Below, piece by piece: positions 41,230-51,497 of a DNA stretch of 64,000 bases. The position numbers and the translations under genes are program-made. Position 1 is the stretch's first letter. Every line of letters begins with the position of its first letter. Under the pieces are notes generated by a model. The model did no database searches and was not told where the DNA came from. It saw only the letters and a list, made by a program, of their open reading frames with translations. This DNA is from Spirosoma radiotolerans. Its GTDB lineage: Bacteria; Bacteroidota; Bacteroidia; Cytophagales; Spirosomataceae. Where the stretch lies: NCBI RefSeq assembly GCF_000974425.1, contig NZ_CP010429.1, positions 3,410,001 through 3,474,000 on the forward strand. Reading direction: 5' to 3'.

Positions 41230-41279
41230 GTTCGACCTGGTGAAGTCGGGTTTGAGAACCCGACTTCACCAGGTCGAAC
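41230..41279. terminator. Long perfect hairpin between hydroxyproline and Omp85-like genes
   Basis: The arms are 23 bases and perfectly complementary (41230-41252 and 41257-41279). The right arm ends on the last base of the convergent gene's stop codon. It likely acts in both directions. Confidence 0.8.
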
Positions 41280-42568
41280 TAAAACACCTCACCAAAATTA
41301 AAAAAGAATCCCTGCGCCCCACCAACACCAAAGCCATAGTCGATGGCCAGATTGAGGTTGGAATGTTTGTTCATTTTAACCCGTAACCCAACGCCCCCAC
41401 CCGGCAGCAGTCGGCCGAAATGGCTCGTGTCGGGGTAGTTGCTGTAGGTCTGCATATTTGTAAAGACCACTGCGCCCAGCAGCCCATTGCTCAGCAGTTG
41501 TGTACGGTATTCGGCTTCCAGATAAACGAGATTTCGACCCCGGAAGCGGCCTTGCACATAGCCCCGCCCCAGGTTCGAATAGGTATCCCAGCCACTGCTG
41601 GGCAAGTCCAGATACGGCGCCTGACCACCAAAACTAAGCCAGTTCATGTTCCAGAAAGCCAGAATATGCTGACCCGTCGATGATAGGGGTATGTATTTTC
41701 TAAAGTCAGCGATAACCGACTGCCAGTTCTGATCACTGCCCAGCCATCGTAGGTTTGGCCGCACAACTACATTCCCGAAGAAGCCACTTTGTGGGTTATT
41801 CGGGTTGCGCCGGTTGGTGTATTGCACGCTAAAAGTAGGCCCTGATGAGGTCGTGTGATCGGTCGACGTGTATTGGCCAAAATCATTATTTAGCTGGGGC
41901 GTGTTATTCACATCCTGGATATGCCAGTGATAATCGAGCGCGTACCCAAGGCCAACCGACAGATTCGGAGCAACCTGGCGCAGCACCGATTGGTGAAAGC
42001 GCAGATAATAATACGTAAGTCGGTCATCCGCATTGCCGGGCGATTCGTCGCCTAACCCAAAGTTATCGGCAGAGTAGTCGTAATAGCGCCAATCCGTAAC
42101 GATGTTATATCGGTTTTCTTTTGTCCAGAAATTGACAACAACCGGAATGATAACTTGCTGGTACTGTGTGTACTGTGGAGTCGAAATAATGGTTGAAACG
42201 TTCTGTTCGGGATTAGCGCTGGTAAAGGACAGATTCGCATTTAGCCCAATCGCTACGCCCGTTTGCAGGGCATATGCTAACTCAGGAAATATGGTTGTAT
42301 GCAAACCGGGCTTATAGTGCTCCGTCCGCCTATGGCCTTTCCGGTTGATGTATCGATAATACACATCCCACACATCGGCCAGCGAATCGCGCGATGAAAC
42401 ATTTGTTTGTTCATGACCAGCTACTTGAACAGAGTCAGTCTGGGCAACGCTTGTGGCTGATGAATAAGCGATTAACCCAAAACTAATGAGTAGCAACCGG
42501 AAAAGAAACCAGCGATTTTGCAGACCACATTCAACCTTTTTCGGACTGCAGAAGTAGATTTTAATCAT
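41279..42568 (-). CDS. Omp85/BamA-TamA-like outer-membrane protein without POTRA domains
   Basis: This 429-residue protein has a signal peptide ending SATSVAQ. The body is a beta-barrel of the bacterial surface antigen type, with aromatic girdle strands and the C-terminal strands VYLEAEYRTQLLSNGLLGAV, GGGVGLRVKMNKHSNLNLAI and DYGFGVGGAQGFFFNFGEVF. It is too short for POTRA repeats, so it is a barrel-only relative. Its function (lipid or protein translocation, or a porin) is unknown. Confidence 0.78.
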   Translation of the reverse strand: MIKIYFCSPKKVECGLQNRWFLFRLLLISFGLIAYSSATSVAQTDSVQVAGHEQTNVSSRDSLADVWDVYYRYINRKGHRRTEHYKPGLHTTIFPELAYALQTGVAIGLNANLSFTSANPEQNVSTIISTPQYTQYQQVIIPVVVNFWTKENRYNIVTDWRYYDYSADNFGLGDESPGNADDRLTYYYLRFHQSVLRQVAPNLSVGLGYALDYHWHIQDVNNTPQLNNDFGQYTSTDHTTSSGPTFSVQYTNRRNPNNPQSGFFGNVVVRPNLRWLGSDQNWQSVIADFRKYIPLSSTGQHILAFWNMNWLSFGGQAPYLDLPSSGWDTYSNLGRGYVQGRFRGRNLVYLEAEYRTQLLSNGLLGAVVFTNMQTYSNYPDTSHFGRLLPGGGVGLRVKMNKHSNLNLAIDYGFGVGGAQGFFFNFGEVF

Positions 42569-42705
42569 GCATAGTCAATTGCTTTTTAACTTATTCGTGT
42601 ACCATTCCGTTCCCGTACATGAGTAGACCATACTTGACGGATTCAGACAGATGGCGTTCGCTGGTTCCAACTGGACTTTGAAAACGCCGTTTTCTGCAGC
42701 AATAA

Positions 42706-42748
42706 AAGCAAAAAGTCGCTTCCCGTTATGGAAGGCGACTTTTTGCTT
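42706..42748. terminator. Hairpin terminator with A5/T5 tracts
   Basis: Arms 42706-42719 and 42735-42748 (AAGCAAAAAGTCGC and complement) are perfect over 14 bases. It lies 37 bases after the TPR gene stop on the minus strand, where the T tract falls correctly. Confidence 0.75.
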
Positions 42749-42784
42749 AGGTCGTACGATGGATTTTAATCCGGCGCAACGGGC

Positions 42785-44188
42785 TTATTCTTTTTTGTAC
42801 TGTTGAATGATTTTATACAAAGCCTTCTGTTTTTCCAATTCAGGAAAGAACTCGAACAATTGGACATGGGCGTCATAATCCAGTGAAAGCGCAGCCTCCA
42901 ATTGAATGAGCGATTCGCGGTAATGACCGGCATGAATCAAATAAACAGCCGAGCGATAATACAAATCAGCTTCGGCAGGCATGTCGTTGATACCCGACTG
43001 GATAATGTCGTTAGCCCGCAGGAAATCGCCCTGATCGAACGGCACCAGCGACCATGTCAGGTACACGTCGGGATTTTCCGCATCCACTTCGGCCGCTTTT
43101 TCAAACGCTTCGACACTCGACAGAACATTCCCGATTTTGTACTCCGTTTCGGCTATAGCGAGGTAATATTCGCCGTTCTGATCGCTCAGTTTAACTGCTT
43201 TTTGCAAAAACGGCAGGGCTTCGTACCACTTACCCGATTCGCTCAGACAGACACCAATCCCAAACCAGGCTTCGTCCCACATTGCGTCCAACTTGATGGC
43301 TTCGCGATACTCCTTGATGGCTTCGGGGATGCGATCCTGTTTTTCTAGGCTGGCTCCCAGGTGACAGAAGGTGTCGGCAGTTGCTTCTTCGTATTTCAGC
43401 GTTTCGCGATAACAGGCTTCGGCCTTCTCGAACAACCCCAGATTCATGTAAGTATTGCCCAGGTTGAAATGCGCCGAGGCAAAATCTCCTTTGATAATGA
43501 CAGCATAATCGTACGCTTCAGCGGCCTCGGCATAGCGGGCCAGTTTGCTGTAGGCAATACCGATGTTGTACCAGGCATTGTAGGAATACGGATCCGTATC
43601 GATCAGTTGCTGGTAATAGGACAAACTGTTCTCTAACTCGCCCGTTACGTCCAGGCAAAACGCCAGTTCATAAAGCGCATTTTCATTATTGATGTTGAGC
43701 GCAATAGACTTTTTGTACTGCGTAATCGCTTCATCGTATTTACCCCAGTTCTGATAGCTCTGCCCTAGTTGAAACAGAATATCGTCTTTATCATCGGCGC
43801 GGTCGAGTAACTCTTCCAGCACCTGAATCGATTCTTCATAACGACCCGCCATGTTCAGCACGGAGCCCTGCATAAAGGGGACATCCAGGTCACCGGGGTT
43901 AAATAAAGAAGCCCTTTCCAACAAATCCAGCGATTCATCAAACCGTTGAAAATTAGCTAGAATCTGGGCCTTGTCGAGCATCAGTTCCAGCGCATAAGGG
44001 AAGTTTTCCAGACCGGCTTCGGCGGCTTTAAACGCCTTGTCTAAATCACCTTGATTGAGGTAATGCTCAATCATTTGTTCATAGACATCCAGGTCGAAAA
44101 ACTGACTTTGTTGCTGATCCAGCATCTGCTCAAAACGCCGGATTGATTCTTTTATATCGCCTTCTCGTTCTTCGAACTCTTGCTCCAT
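42785..44188 (-). CDS. Tetratricopeptide repeat protein
   Basis: This 467-residue protein is built of about eleven or twelve tandem TPR units, for example DDKDDILFQLGQSYQNWGKY, DEAITQYKKSIALNINNENA, ARYAEAAEAYDYAVIIKGDF and ASAHFNLGNTYMNLGLFEKA. There is no signal peptide, so it is a cytoplasmic scaffold, and the N-terminus is very acidic. The ATG at 44188 is preferred because the longer frame starts with 32 basic, non-TPR residues. Partners are unknown. It lies 113 bases downstream of an SDR epimerase gene on the same strand. Confidence 0.88.
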   Translation of the reverse strand: MEQEFEEREGDIKESIRRFEQMLDQQQSQFFDLDVYEQMIEHYLNQGDLDKAFKAAEAGLENFPYALELMLDKAQILANFQRFDESLDLLERASLFNPGDLDVPFMQGSVLNMAGRYEESIQVLEELLDRADDKDDILFQLGQSYQNWGKYDEAITQYKKSIALNINNENALYELAFCLDVTGELENSLSYYQQLIDTDPYSYNAWYNIGIAYSKLARYAEAAEAYDYAVIIKGDFASAHFNLGNTYMNLGLFEKAEACYRETLKYEEATADTFCHLGASLEKQDRIPEAIKEYREAIKLDAMWDEAWFGIGVCLSESGKWYEALPFLQKAVKLSDQNGEYYLAIAETEYKIGNVLSSVEAFEKAAEVDAENPDVYLTWSLVPFDQGDFLRANDIIQSGINDMPAEADLYYRSAVYLIHAGHYRESLIQLEAALSLDYDAHVQLFEFFPELEKQKALYKIIQQYKKE

Positions 44189-44300
44189 GCTATTGCCTTC
44201 AAAATGTGGGCGGATAGGGGCCGCACCAACGGTGCGATTTATCCTTTGGCACTTCAATATAAACTCAAAAAAGCGAAACTCCAACCCCCGAACCGAAAAA

Positions 44301-45326
44301 TTACGGACCGTCTGGGAGCTGCCTGAATGCGGCTGCCACGCGCTTCAGGGTCTCACTCAGCACTCGATACTGAAAGTCAAGCACCTTCTCAATGTTGTGC
44401 CCGTCATACTGATATAACGAACTTGCCGACCGCGCGGTTTCTTTAGTGATCAGCGGGGCCTTGTTCATCAGCCAGGCCCGCATAGCTTCCAAAGGCCAAA
44501 GCAAACGGCTTACAGTAGGCGGAATTGACACGGTTGGTGGTCGCTTGCCCAGCACGGCGGCTATCTGTTCTAACAAGGAACGATATGGAATGGTGCCCCC
44601 GTTGAGAATGAACCGCTGGGCGCTTATGTCAGACTGCATCAGACCGACAAGCGCATCCGTTACGTCGAGGACGTCGACATAATTGACTAAACCGGCCGGG
44701 TAAAACGGTCTTTCATCCTGTACGTATTTGATGAGCTGAAGGCTGCTTCGGCTCCAGTCGCCCACACCCAGTACAATAGATGGGTTGACCATCACGGCGT
44801 TAAGTCCCTCGGCGACGCCCCGCCATACCTCCAGTTCCGCCCAGTATTTTGTTTTGGCATAAGTGGAATTGTTTGGCGAATCTTCCCATTTCAGTTGTTC
44901 ATTGATCAGCATGGGTTCGCTAGCCTTTCCGCCTTTGGACACCGGCCGACCGATAGCAGCTACTGAACTAACATACCCTAGTTTTCGAACACCTGCTTTC
45001 AGACAAACATTGACGATGTTGGCCGTTCCCTCCACGTTGATCCGTTCCATTTGATCCCGATCTTTAGGAACGAACGAGACGATGGCAGCGGCATGAATCA
45101 CATCTATACCAGCCTGAATGGCCGTTTCGAGAGAGGGAATATCCAGCACGTCGCCCTCCTGCCAGGTTAGTTGATCTGCTACATCGGCCAGAAGCCCGTA
45201 GCCACTTGTCGGTCGAAAGAGCACAGTAACCGAATAGCCGTCAGCCAAGTAGCGCCGGGCAATATGAGAGCCAATGAAACCCGTGGCCCCTGTAATAAAG
45301 ACTGATTTAGGTAAGGATGAATTCAA
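44301..45326 (-). CDS. NAD-dependent epimerase/dehydratase family (extended SDR) protein
   Basis: This 341-residue protein has the Rossmann motif VFITGATGFIGSHIARRYLA, VIHAAAIVSF and the catalytic YAKTKYWAE (Tyr-x3-Lys) near residue 157. The pattern is closest to dihydroflavonol-reductase-like and sterol-dehydrogenase-like extended SDRs. The substrate cannot be named. It may be co-transcribed with the TPR gene. Confidence 0.85.
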   Translation of the reverse strand: MNSSLPKSVFITGATGFIGSHIARRYLADGYSVTVLFRPTSGYGLLADVADQLTWQEGDVLDIPSLETAIQAGIDVIHAAAIVSFVPKDRDQMERINVEGTANIVNVCLKAGVRKLGYVSSVAAIGRPVSKGGKASEPMLINEQLKWEDSPNNSTYAKTKYWAELEVWRGVAEGLNAVMVNPSIVLGVGDWSRSSLQLIKYVQDERPFYPAGLVNYVDVLDVTDALVGLMQSDISAQRFILNGGTIPYRSLLEQIAAVLGKRPPTVSIPPTVSRLLWPLEAMRAWLMNKAPLITKETARSASSLYQYDGHNIEKVLDFQYRVLSETLKRVAAAFRQLPDGP

Positions 45327-45443
45327 TTGAAGTTTTTGATTTCGACCCAGTTGAGGAAATTATTCGTATTCGGCGTGGTGTTCTCCATAGCAGCCCGGCA
45401 GTTCTCTTTGTGTAAACATAACAACGTTCGGCCCTGAATTGCT

Positions 45444-45451
45444 AATTTTGC
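45444..45451 (+). promoter_or_regulatory. -7 promoter element for metG
   Basis: TAATTTTG matches TAnnTTTG and lies 93 bases before the metG ATG. The leader between them contains the small dyad GTAGCT/AGCTAC and an A/C-rich run of repeated CCGAAAA units just before the start codon. Confidence 0.45.
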
Positions 45452-45543
45452 GGGCAAATAAGGTTTTCCGTTCCCCGTTTACGGTAGCTCCCTTTAGCTA
45501 CGGTTAAACCGAAAACCAGAAACCGAAAACCGAAAACCAATTT

Positions 45544-47595
45544 ATGTCTCTAGAAAATCCACAACGCTATACCGTTACGGCGGCTCTGATCTACGCAAAC
45601 GGGCCCATTCACATTGGGCACCTTGCCGGTTGTTACCTACCCGCCGACATTTACGTGCGCTACCTCCGCTCAACGGGCAAAGATGTCGCTTTTATCAGCG
45701 GCACCGATGAACATGGCGTGCCCATCACCATCAAAGCAAAAAAAGAAGGCATCACGCCACAGCAGGTCGTCGATAAATATTATGGACAGATCAAACAGGC
45801 GTTCAACGACTTTGGTATCTCGTTCGATATTTACTCACGAACGTCGAATCAGATTCACCACGAAACTTCGCAGGAGTTTTTTACAAAACTTTATGAGCAG
45901 GGCGATTTCGATGAGGAAGTGACCGAACAATATTACGATGAGGTAGCCGGGCAATTCCTAGCCGACCGGTACATTGTTGGCACTTGCCCAGTTTGTGGAA
46001 ACCCCAACGCATACGGCGATCAATGCGAGCGGTGCGGTACCGCCCTCAGCCCAACCGAACTCATCGAACCACATTCCATGCTGTCGGGCTCCAAACCGAG
46101 TTTGCGTTCTACCAAGAACTGGTTTCTGCCGCTGGACCGGATGCAGCCCAAAATTGAGGCATACGTCAACAGCCATACGGAATGGAAAACGAATGTATTT
46201 GGCCAGTGCCAGTCGTGGCTGAAGGAAGGCCTGCGCCCCCGCGCCATGACCCGCGACCTGGAGTGGGGCATTAAAGTCCCGCTACCCGATGCGGATGGTA
46301 AAGTGCTGTATGTCTGGTTCGATGCGCCCATCGGCTACATCTCCATGACCAAGGAGTGGGCCGATGAGCAGGGCCGCGACTGGGAATTATACTGGCGCGA
46401 CGAACACACCAAACTCGTCCACTTTATTGGCAAAGACAACATCGTTTTCCACTGCATCATTTTTCCGGCCATGCTGATGGCCGAAGGCAGTTATATTCTG
46501 GCGGATAACGTACCGGCGAACGAGTTCATGAACCTCGAAGGCGACAAGATCAGCACTTCCCGCAACTGGGCCGTCTGGTTGCACGAGTACCTCGACGAGT
46601 TGCCAGGCAAGCAGGATGTGTTGCGCTATGTACTGGCCGCCAACGCGCCCGAAACCAAAGACAGTGAATTCACCTGGAAAGACTTTCAGGCGCGGAACAA
46701 CAACGAGTTGGTGGCGGTATTCGGTAATTTTGTGAACCGGGCCGTTGTGCTTACCCAGAAATTCTGCGATAACCACGTTCCTGTTCGGGGCGCCCTGACC
46801 GAGTACGATAAAACGGTCTTTAACGAACTGGCGCTGTTTCCAGATCGCATTGGGCAGGCCATTGCCCAATACAAATTCCGGGAAGCGCTGGGTCACCTCA
46901 TGGACTTGGCGCGTTTGGGCAACAAGTACCTGGCCGAAACCGAACCCTGGAAAGTGGTCAAGACAGATCCGCTTCGGGCGAATACCATCCTGAACATTGC
47001 TCTTCAGATTTCAGCCAATCTGAGCATTGTCTGCGAACCATTTTTACCCTTCACGAGTGAGAAATTACGCAGCCAGCTCAACCTGACGGAACACTTCAAC
47101 TGGACCAACGCTGGTCGGGTCGATTTGTTGACCGAAGGGCATTCGCTGGGCAAAGGGGAACTTCTGTTCGCTAAAATTGAAGACGATGAAATCAATAAAC
47201 AGATTCAGAAGTTGCTGAATGCCAAACATATGAATGAGTTAGAAACCAAGACCGTTCCGGCCCTCCGGGACGAGATTACATACGATGATTTCGCCAAAAT
47301 GGACATTCGTATTGGTACGATTACCGAAGCGGAGCGGGTGCCCAAAAGCGATAAATTGCTGAAACTAAGAGTAGACGATGGCCTGGGTGGACGTCAGATT
47401 TTGAGTGGCATTGCCAAGCATTTTGCGCCCGAAGATATCATTGGCAAACAGGTCACGTTTCTGGCCAATCTGGCTCCGCGCAAAATGATGGGTTTCGAAT
47501 CGCAGGGGATGATTCTGATGGCCGAAGACCGGGATGGGAAATTAGCCCTCATCGCTCCCGGTGAGGCCGTCTGGAATGGAGGAACAGTCTCCTGA
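45544..47595 (+). CDS. metG: Methionyl-tRNA synthetase
   Basis: This 683-residue class I synthetase charges tRNA-Met. It has the HIGH motif ([19 protein letters not shown]), a zinc knuckle [18 protein letters not shown] near residue 145, and the KMSKS equivalent [13 protein letters not shown] near residue 337. The anticodon-binding helical domain follows, then a C-terminal EMAP/Trbp-like tRNA-binding domain ([32 protein letters not shown]). It is complete, with a strong terminator after it. Confidence 0.97.
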   Translation: MSLENPQRYTVTAALIYANGPIHIGHLAGCYLPADIYVRYLRSTGKDVAFISGTDEHGVPITIKAKKEGITPQQVVDKYYGQIKQAFNDFGISFDIYSRTSNQIHHETSQEFFTKLYEQGDFDEEVTEQYYDEVAGQFLADRYIVGTCPVCGNPNAYGDQCERCGTALSPTELIEPHSMLSGSKPSLRSTKNWFLPLDRMQPKIEAYVNSHTEWKTNVFGQCQSWLKEGLRPRAMTRDLEWGIKVPLPDADGKVLYVWFDAPIGYISMTKEWADEQGRDWELYWRDEHTKLVHFIGKDNIVFHCIIFPAMLMAEGSYILADNVPANEFMNLEGDKISTSRNWAVWLHEYLDELPGKQDVLRYVLAANAPETKDSEFTWKDFQARNNNELVAVFGNFVNRAVVLTQKFCDNHVPVRGALTEYDKTVFNELALFPDRIGQAIAQYKFREALGHLMDLARLGNKYLAETEPWKVVKTDPLRANTILNIALQISANLSIVCEPFLPFTSEKLRSQLNLTEHFNWTNAGRVDLLTEGHSLGKGELLFAKIEDDEINKQIQKLLNAKHMNELETKTVPALRDEITYDDFAKMDIRIGTITEAERVPKSDKLLKLRVDDGLGGRQILSGIAKHFAPEDIIGKQVTFLANLAPRKMMGFESQGMILMAEDRDGKLALIAPGEAVWNGGTVS

Positions 47596-47607
47596 CAAAC
47601 GTATAAG

Positions 47608-47657
47608 TAGAAATAAAGAAAGCCGGAAACGATAGCTTCCGGCTTTCTTTATTTCTA
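47608..47657 (+). terminator. metG terminator, 21-base perfect stem
   Basis: Arms 47608-47628 and 47637-47657 are perfectly complementary with an 8-base loop, just after the metG stop codon. The stem is A/T-rich outside and GC-rich inside. Confidence 0.85.
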
Positions 47658-47716
47658 CTAGTGTCCTTCACCTGCGCCAGTTTCACATCGAAGCCTCATA
47701 CTAAGGCAAAAACATA

Positions 47717-47758
47717 GCGTTCTCCGTGATCGGTGAGGACACGGACCACGGAGAACGC
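47717..47758. terminator. Second hairpin in the metG/DUF2264 gap
   Basis: Arms 47717-47728 and 47747-47758 (GCGTTCTCCGTG and complement) are perfect over 12 bases with an 18-base loop. The rest of the 305-base gap (47596-47900) contains nothing else I recognise. A plus-strand open frame overlapping its right end is antisense to the DUF2264 gene and rejected. Confidence 0.5.
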
Positions 47759-47900
47759 CTTACCCTAACGACTAGGGTGTCCTTACAGCAAGCTCACCTA
47801 CCTGACAAGTGGCTTAAAAATTCGAGAAGTGTTCGTTCGGTGATTGAACGATAGTAGTTTTTATAATGGCGCTTGATAAAACGCTGGGCAACTTCTCTTT

Positions 47901-49160
47901 TCAACCCTTTATCGCGTGGTCCGTTTTGACATTCTGCCCTGACCAGATTCGTTTCGATGTCCAGTCAAGCGCCGAGGCCGACCAGAATTCATCGGATGCG
48001 GGCAAACCCAACGGCAGAAACGCTACTGAACACAAATACAAACTTCCGGTAGAAATGTACGTTTCGCCAATGCCCGGCTGGTGGCCACAGAGGCCAATCC
48101 GGAGCCAGCCCTTCGCATCAAAGGTGCCGTTCATGTCCATTGTGCGCCGAATAACAGCCGTCAACGCTGACCGCACCTGACCCGGTGCTAATTCTGGGGG
48201 TAAATTCTTTTGCAAGGCGACCTGGGCCAGCAATTGAAAAGCTCCGCAACGGTAAGCCAGCGACCGGCCAAAAGCCGCAAAAGAACCGTCGGGATTGATC
48301 AGTCGCTCCTGTACGATGGCGTAACGCTGCGCTCGGACCAACAACGATTCATACAAATCCTTTTCGGCTTTCCCGGCATCCACCAACGTTTTGACCACAT
48401 CCAGCAACATGGGCTGAATGACATAACTGTTGTAATAATCCCAGTGAAAATCAGGGCCGTCGCCGTAGGCTCCATCCCCCTTATACCAGGCCTGATGCTG
48501 CCGGATGGCGTAATCCATCCGAAGTTCATCACCGGCTCCCCTGTATTTCAGCAAAGCCGCTTCGACCATGGCACTGAATAACAGCCAGTTGCTATAGCCC
48601 GGTTTGATAACCCGACTCGACTGTAACGCTTGGATCACATTTGCCTGTTCGGTTGTGCTTAACGCCTGCCATAGTTTCGGTGACCGGATCAGGCCATGGG
48701 CCAGGAAAGCCGCATCGACCAACGGTTGCCCATTCCGGGTAAAGTTCAGGTAATCGGGCGATTTGGGATCGACGCCGTTGGCAATGGATTTTCTGGCCAG
48801 GTCGAAGTACCGTTGACGGGAAAGGTTTTCCTGTGTATCGTCACCGGCACTCAATTCAAGCCAGGGAGCGAGCCCGGCCATTGTTCGGCCGAGTGCTTCC
48901 AGATGGGATACCGCCGTTCGGCTCGCCTGCTGCCCCGGCGCACACTCAATGGGCATGGTAGCTTTCAGGCGATTATCGGCTAAAGCGGTCAAAACCGGAT
49001 CAACGATTTTTAGTAAAGTTTGCAACCAGTATGCCCGATCACTACCAGTAACACTGACTTCTGATACTATGGAAGAGAAGGCTCTATCCTCTTTCGTAGT
49101 CATGCCCAAACTAACCGGCAACGCGGTAATAAGCCGGGTAAACATCCGCCGTTTCATCAT
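47901..49160 (-). CDS. DUF2264 family protein, possible glycoside hydrolase
   Basis: This 419-residue protein has the DUF2264 hallmarks RQRYFDLARKSIANGVDPKS, WLLFSAMVEAALLKYRG, WYKGDGAYGDGPDFHWDYYN and SYVIQPML. INPDGSFAAFGRSLAYRCGA follows further on. The fold is an (alpha/alpha)-barrel, and some relatives have been placed among uronic-acid-acting glycoside hydrolases. The N-terminus carries a weak signal-like stretch after basic residues, so it may be exported. The substrate is unknown. Confidence 0.8.
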   Translation of the reverse strand: MMKRRMFTRLITALPVSLGMTTKEDRAFSSIVSEVSVTGSDRAYWLQTLLKIVDPVLTALADNRLKATMPIECAPGQQASRTAVSHLEALGRTMAGLAPWLELSAGDDTQENLSRQRYFDLARKSIANGVDPKSPDYLNFTRNGQPLVDAAFLAHGLIRSPKLWQALSTTEQANVIQALQSSRVIKPGYSNWLLFSAMVEAALLKYRGAGDELRMDYAIRQHQAWYKGDGAYGDGPDFHWDYYNSYVIQPMLLDVVKTLVDAGKAEKDLYESLLVRAQRYAIVQERLINPDGSFAAFGRSLAYRCGAFQLLAQVALQKNLPPELAPGQVRSALTAVIRRTMDMNGTFDAKGWLRIGLCGHQPGIGETYISTGSLYLCSVAFLPLGLPASDEFWSASALDWTSKRIWSGQNVKTDHAIKG

Positions 49161-49309
49161 TTGCTTTTACATCAGGAACTCTCTCACCAAAGCGGTCGTG
49201 CTCGTTTTTTACTGCTTCGTACCGTAAGGCCCGGTGATTGCATCCATTCCTCGGCAAATGCCGGTTGCGGTGAAACGTTCGGTTTGAAAACACTGTTACC
49301 CATCTGAAC

Positions 49310-51091
49310 TTGCCATTTAGTTACCCTGTGAACGAAGAACAGAAAAGCGCTGGCCGGATATTTGATTTAGCTATCCTCCGGCGACTATACGCGTTTGTAA
49401 AACCATACCAGGCGCGCTTTTACCTCCTGATCGGTATCATTATGCTGGCGGCCTGCCTGGCTCCGCTGACACCCCTGCTTATCCGCTACACCATCGACAA
49501 TGTAATTGCCATGGGCGATTACCAGCGGCTGACGGTCATGCTGGTAATCATGATTGGCGTACTCGTTGCCCAGGCCGTTATCCAGTTCCTGAATACATAT
49601 TTATCCGGCTGGCTCGGTCAATATGTGATTCGTGATATCCGGGTACAGCTTTACCGTAAAATACTGCACCTACGGCTCAAGTTCTTCGACAATACGCCCA
49701 TTGGTCGGTTAGTCACCCGCTCAATTTCTGACGTCGAAACACTGGCCGATGTCTTCAGCGAGGGCATGGCGGCTATTGCCGGCGATATTCTGCAACTAGT
49801 TCTTATTATCGGTGTCATGTTTTACACCGATTGGCGGCTGGCGGCCATCAGTCTGTCGACTATTCCGCTCATGCTGTTCAGTACGTATGTGTTTAAGGAA
49901 AAAATCAAAAAGTCGTTTAATGAAGTGCGAACGGCTGTTGCTAACCTGAACTCGTTTGTTCAGGAACACATCACGGGCATGAACATTGTCCAGATTTTTG
50001 GCAGTGAAAAAATTGAAGCTGAAAAGTTTCGGGCCATTAATAACGAGCACCGGGCCGCCAACATACGCTCTATCTGGTATTATTCGGTTTATTACCCCGT
50101 CGCCGACATTATATCGGCGGTGGCGGTTGGTTTGGTCGTCTGGTACGGCGCTCAGCAGATCATCAGTTCAGACGTCACGTTCGGGACGGTTACTGCCTTT
50201 GTGATGTTCATTAACCTGTTCTTTCGGCCGATCCGGATGCTGGCCGACCGGTTCAATACGCTTCAGATGGGTATCGTTAGTACCGACCGTATTTTGAAAT
50301 TATTGGACAGCGACGAATTCACGCTTGATAATGGTACCTACGCCCCCGCCACAATTCGGGGCGCCGTTGAGTTTAAGGATGTCTGGTTCGCCTACAATAA
50401 TGAGGATTGGGTCTTGCGCGACATTTCGTTTCGGGTTAATGCGGGCGAGACGGTGGCCTTTGTTGGGGCAACGGGTGCGGGTAAGTCGTCCATTATCAAC
50501 CTGCTCAGCCGTTTTTATGATATCAATAAGGGAGAAATACGCGTAGATGGCACAGATATTCACGAATATGAGCTCGGCCATCTCCGCCGGAATATCGGCG
50601 TTGTGTTACAGGATGTTTTCCTGTTCTCCGACACCATTGAAAACAACATTACCCTGGGCGACAAACGAATCAGCCGGGAGAAAATAGTGGAAGCCGCTAA
50701 ACTGGTTGGCGTCCATGATTTCATCGAACGACTACCCGGCGGATACGAATACAATGTCATGGAACGTGGCTCTACTCTTTCGGTTGGTCAGCGTCAGTTG
50801 ATTTCATTTGTTCGGGCCATGGTGCAGGATCCAAAAATCATCGTCCTCGACGAAGCCACCTCTTCCGTCGACACAGAAACCGAAGAGATGATTCAGGATG
50901 CAATTGGCAAGCTGATGAAAGGGCGCACGGCAATCGTTATTGCGCACCGGCTGTCAACGATCCAGAAAGCAAACAACATCATCGTCGTGGATAAGGGCCG
51001 AATCGTTGAACAGGGTAACCACGAGGAATTGCTACAGCAGGAAGGCTTCTATGCGAACCTGTATCGGATGCAGTATAAGGAGGTCGTGTAA
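49310..51091 (+). CDS. MsbA-like ABC exporter (fused permease and ATPase)
   Basis: This 593-residue half-transporter has six transmembrane helices (about residues 35-300), then an ATPase with Walker A GATGAGKSSIINLLSRFYD near 385, signature TLSVGQRQLISFVRAM and Walker B IIVLDEATSSVDTE. It exports a lipid or hydrophobic drug as a dimer. No ATG fits the start: either TTG at 49310 or GTG at 49328 is used. GTG gives MNEEQKSAGRIFD, close to related starts, but the TTG form is listed for completeness. Confidence 0.9.
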   Translation: MPFSYPVNEEQKSAGRIFDLAILRRLYAFVKPYQARFYLLIGIIMLAACLAPLTPLLIRYTIDNVIAMGDYQRLTVMLVIMIGVLVAQAVIQFLNTYLSGWLGQYVIRDIRVQLYRKILHLRLKFFDNTPIGRLVTRSISDVETLADVFSEGMAAIAGDILQLVLIIGVMFYTDWRLAAISLSTIPLMLFSTYVFKEKIKKSFNEVRTAVANLNSFVQEHITGMNIVQIFGSEKIEAEKFRAINNEHRAANIRSIWYYSVYYPVADIISAVAVGLVVWYGAQQIISSDVTFGTVTAFVMFINLFFRPIRMLADRFNTLQMGIVSTDRILKLLDSDEFTLDNGTYAPATIRGAVEFKDVWFAYNNEDWVLRDISFRVNAGETVAFVGATGAGKSSIINLLSRFYDINKGEIRVDGTDIHEYELGHLRRNIGVVLQDVFLFSDTIENNITLGDKRISREKIVEAAKLVGVHDFIERLPGGYEYNVMERGSTLSVGQRQLISFVRAMVQDPKIIVLDEATSSVDTETEEMIQDAIGKLMKGRTAIVIAHRLSTIQKANNIIVVDKGRIVEQGNHEELLQQEGFYANLYRMQYKEVV

Positions 51092-51134
51092 TACCGAAAT
51101 AGTAACAAAAAAGGATTCGAACGACAATCAATAG

Positions 51135-51470
51135 TCAGGCACCTAGGGCGGCTTCCTCATCGTCAAGGCCGGCACCCGTAATTCCTTCGGTAATGACTTT
51201 ATGCCCAGACACATTCGGGGTATCATTCGTTGGACCGGGACCGCTGCCGTCGAGCGCATACGCTATTGACGCGGCTAAATCGTCAGGGACAATTTTTGCT
51301 GATTGCTCCACGGGTTTGGGATACTCTTCACCCGTGTTTTGGTTAATCACTTCCTCATCGGCATTGGGATCGTTATCCATACCTGATGGAACACGGCTGG
51401 ATGTATCACCGGTCAACTCGTCGGAATCGGGGCTGAAGTGTCGCATGGGTGTTGATGAGTTTAATTTCAT
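51135..51470 (-). CDS. Small acidic, probably disordered protein
   Basis: This 111-residue frame is rich in Asp, Glu, Pro, Gly and Ser, without a signal peptide or a recognised domain. It ends GAGLDDEEAALGA. Codon use resembles neighbouring genes. It lies 27 bases downstream of the CorC/HlyC-type gene on the same strand, which supports its reality. Function unknown. Confidence 0.5.
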   Translation of the reverse strand: MKLNSSTPMRHFSPDSDELTGDTSSRVPSGMDNDPNADEEVINQNTGEEYPKPVEQSAKIVPDDLAASIAYALDGSGPGPTNDTPNVSGHKVITEGITGAGLDDEEAALGA

Positions 51471-51497
51471 CTATAACCCACGAAACCGGACAGCTGT

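Noticed and set aside
47866..48180. Plus-strand open frame of 104 codons
   Set aside because: It lies mostly antisense to the well-supported DUF2264 gene and has no recognisable features.
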